Source: Flavobacteriales bacterium
GTDB lineage: Bacteria > Bacteroidota > Bacteroidia > Flavobacteriales_D > Sanyastnellaceae
Assembly: GCA_027488055.1 (NCBI GenBank)
Contig: JAIYCK010000149.1
Location: forward strand, 1 to 7,280
DNA length: 7,280 bases
Reading direction: 5' to 3'
Shown here: one piece after another, positions 6,450-7,280 of the stretch
Layout: each line of letters starts with the position of its first letter
Position numbering within the stretch: position 1 is the stretch's first letter
Position numbers and translations under genes: made by a program
The notes under the pieces: model-generated
What the model was told of the DNA's origin: nothing
The model's input: only the letters and a program-made list of their open reading frames with translations
Databases searched by the model: none

Positions 6450-7076
6450 TCAAAAACGAATTCCGAATCCGACTGCCATATTGGAGGCAATAATTTGTTC
6501 AGGACGCACCATCATTTGCTGTTCCAGGCTGAGCACGATATGGTCTGTAGGAGTATAGAGCAATCGAACACCTGCGGATGGGGTGTAATAAAATTTAGTC
6601 ACATCATCCCGGGTTGCAAAAGTCAATCCCGTAACATTGAGATAAGGCGACACATCAAGGTTCTTACGCGGATAAAAATGCAAGGCAACACCATCGGGAA
6701 TCATGCAGGAATACATAAAGGTCCCCAAAAACACATCTGGATCCATGTATCCACACGCCGATCCACTCACCATGAACAAGCCCAAACCGACTCCTACAGT
6801 GGCGCCCAAAGGAGCCGTAAATTCAGCATCTGTTGGATTCTGACTGATGGTAGGACGGCTGATGCGCATGGAATAGATCAAGCTGACACGGTCGTGAACG
6901 AAGTGGTCAACCTTCACCTCGTGCAACATGGAATGCCCATATCCGAAATTGTAAGTCACCAAATTGTCGCCATCGCCAAAGGCATTGGATGGCATGGTTA
7001 ACTGGGTTTGCGCGCTCAACCCAAGCCATACAATGAGACTAAGCAAAAGAAGAAATCGATGCTTTGATGTATACAT
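6450..7076 (-). CDS. Small outer-membrane beta-barrel-like protein (208 aa)
   Basis: I do not recognise a named family. The ATG at 7076 is chosen over an in-frame TTG at 7085. The first residues are basic (MYTSKHR), followed by a leucine-rich core LLLLSLIVWLGL and a cleavage site near SA|QTQ (about residue 22), so it is exported. The mature part alternates hydrophobic and polar residues in short strands separated by turns, rich in Gly, Tyr and Phe. The chain ends in MAVGFGIRF, with the terminal Phe typical of barrel proteins inserted by the BAM machinery. About 185 mature residues would suit an 8-stranded barrel, as in small OmpW- or OmpX-like proteins. Two cysteines (in GSACGY and YSCMIP, both within the middle third) might form a disulfide in a loop. 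It is probably transcribed alone from the promoter at 7099-7106. Function unknown; a transporter is possible but nothing shows it. Confidence 0.82.
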   Translation of the reverse strand: MYTSKHRFLLLLSLIVWLGLSAQTQLTMPSNAFGDGDNLVTYNFGYGHSMLHEVKVDHFVHDRVSLIYSMRISRPTISQNPTDAEFTAPLGATVGVGLGLFMVSGSACGYMDPDVFLGTFMYSCMIPDGVALHFYPRKNLDVSPYLNVTGLTFATRDDVTKFYYTPSAGVRLLYTPTDHIVLSLEQQMMVRPEQIIASNMAVGFGIRF

Positions 7077-7098
7077 ATTGAACAAAGATGGTCGAAAT

Positions 7099-7106
7099 CA
7101 AAGGTA
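7099..7106 (-). promoter_or_regulatory. -7 box of the outer-membrane protein gene
   Basis: On the minus strand TACCTTTG matches all fixed positions of the Bacteroidota -7 consensus TAnnTTTG. Transcription starting about 7 bases downstream would leave a leader of roughly 16 bases before the ATG at 7076. No TTG was found at -33, so the promoter is incomplete by consensus. Confidence 0.45.
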
Positions 7107-7158
7107 GCTAAAAACTGCATGACTCCTGCAGGCGGAAATTCCAGTGGGGATAAGGGCC

Positions 7159-7199
7159 AAAAAAAAAAGACAATATCATGAATGTCAGGATATTGTCTT
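7159..7199 (-). terminator. Intrinsic terminator of the tRNA-Leu gene
   Basis: On the minus strand an 11-bp perfect stem, AAGACAATATC/GATATTGTCTT (7189-7199 with 7167-7177), encloses an 11-base loop and runs into ten consecutive T (7168-7159), the last two of the stem overlapping the run. It begins 6 bp after the tRNA 3' end. This is a clear factor-independent terminator, though its stem is AT-rich. It separates the tRNA from the outer-membrane gene downstream on the same strand. Confidence 0.9.
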
Positions 7200-7205
7200 C
7201 TCTTG

Positions 7206-7280
7206 TGCCCAGGACTGGATTCGAACCAGCACAGTTTCCCGCCACCCCCTCAAGATGGTGCGTCTACCAATTTCGCCACC
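7206..7280 (-). tRNA. tRNA-Leu(GAG), first five bases outside the window
   Basis: Reads leucine codons CUC and CUU. On the minus strand the 3' acceptor half CCTGGGC (7213-7207) is followed by discriminator A; the matching 5' half GCCCAGG is represented only by its final GG at the window edge, so five bases are missing. The D stem is GCG/CGC. The anticodon stem CCATC/GGTGG closes a seven-base loop TTGAGGG, giving anticodon GAG after U33. A long variable arm (CGG-GAAA-CTG) marks it as class II, as expected for leucine. The T arm is GCTGG-TTCGAAT-CCAGT. The 3' CCA is not encoded (CAA follows the discriminator) and must be added by the CCA-adding enzyme. Confidence 0.96.

Noticed and set aside
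6495..7001. 168-codon open frame on the plus strand, antisense to the outer-membrane protein gene
   Set aside because: His/Arg/Ile-rich sequence with no domain pattern; the opposite strand has a signal peptide, barrel strands and a promoter box.
7077..7085. TTG start 3 codons upstream for the outer-membrane protein gene
   Set aside because: An ATG at 7076 gives a complete signal peptide, and the TTG adds nothing recognisable.
7125..7132. 8-bp palindrome CCTGCAGG upstream of the outer-membrane gene as an operator
   Set aside because: Short and single; palindromes of this length are expected by chance.
1..7280. CRISPR array, insertion sequence or prophage
   Set aside because: No regularly spaced repeats, transposase, terminal inverted repeats or phage genes were seen; tRNA-Leu shows no duplicated 3' end within the window.

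Overview
The window reads as an ordinary chromosomal stretch of a member of the Bacteroidota, probably in or near the Flavobacteriales by gene style. The signs are a DAHP synthase fused to a C-terminal chorismate mutase (the Bacteroidota arrangement), a lipoprotein whose mature N-terminus is Cys followed by a charged acidic/lysine stretch, an OmpA-family protein with an unfamiliar N-terminal region, weak or absent Shine-Dalgarno sequences, and several TAnnTTTG-like -7 boxes. The taxon is an inference. All gene families named here were recognised by reading translated sequence; no database search was run.

Layout, left to right. 1-649 (minus): N-terminal 216 residues of an AAA_14/DUF4143-type ATPase that runs off the left edge. 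650-713: its promoter region, which carries two palindromes with the same design (TCCCCAAA-N11-TTTGGGGA) exactly 33 bp apart, directly against the start codon. 882-2243 (minus): mnmE, complete, for tRNA wobble-uridine modification. 2252-3151 (minus): a lipoprotein of unknown function, 8 bp upstream of mnmE and probably co-transcribed with it. 3228-4559 (plus): an exported coiled-coil protein with an OmpA peptidoglycan-binding domain. 4576-5190 (plus): a FAHD1-like acylpyruvase/oxaloacetate decarboxylase family enzyme, 16 bp after the OmpA gene. 5183-6280 (minus): bifunctional DAHP synthase/chorismate mutase, overlapping the FAH gene tail-to-tail by 8 bp. 6450-7076 (minus): a small outer-membrane beta-barrel-like protein. 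7159-7199: a strong intrinsic terminator for the tRNA-Leu(GAG) gene at 7206-7280 (minus), whose first five bases lie outside the window.

The genes do not form one pathway. Two probable co-transcribed pairs (lipoprotein-mnmE on minus, OmpA-FAH on plus) diverge from a 76-bp spacer at 3152-3227. Aromatic amino-acid entry, tRNA modification, a tRNA and envelope proteins make up the rest. No phage, insertion sequence, CRISPR array or defence island is visible. The least ordinary element is the twin palindrome in front of the ATPase gene, which looks like a self-contained operator. A third, looser copy of the same spacing lies in the same intergenic region, at 828-851.
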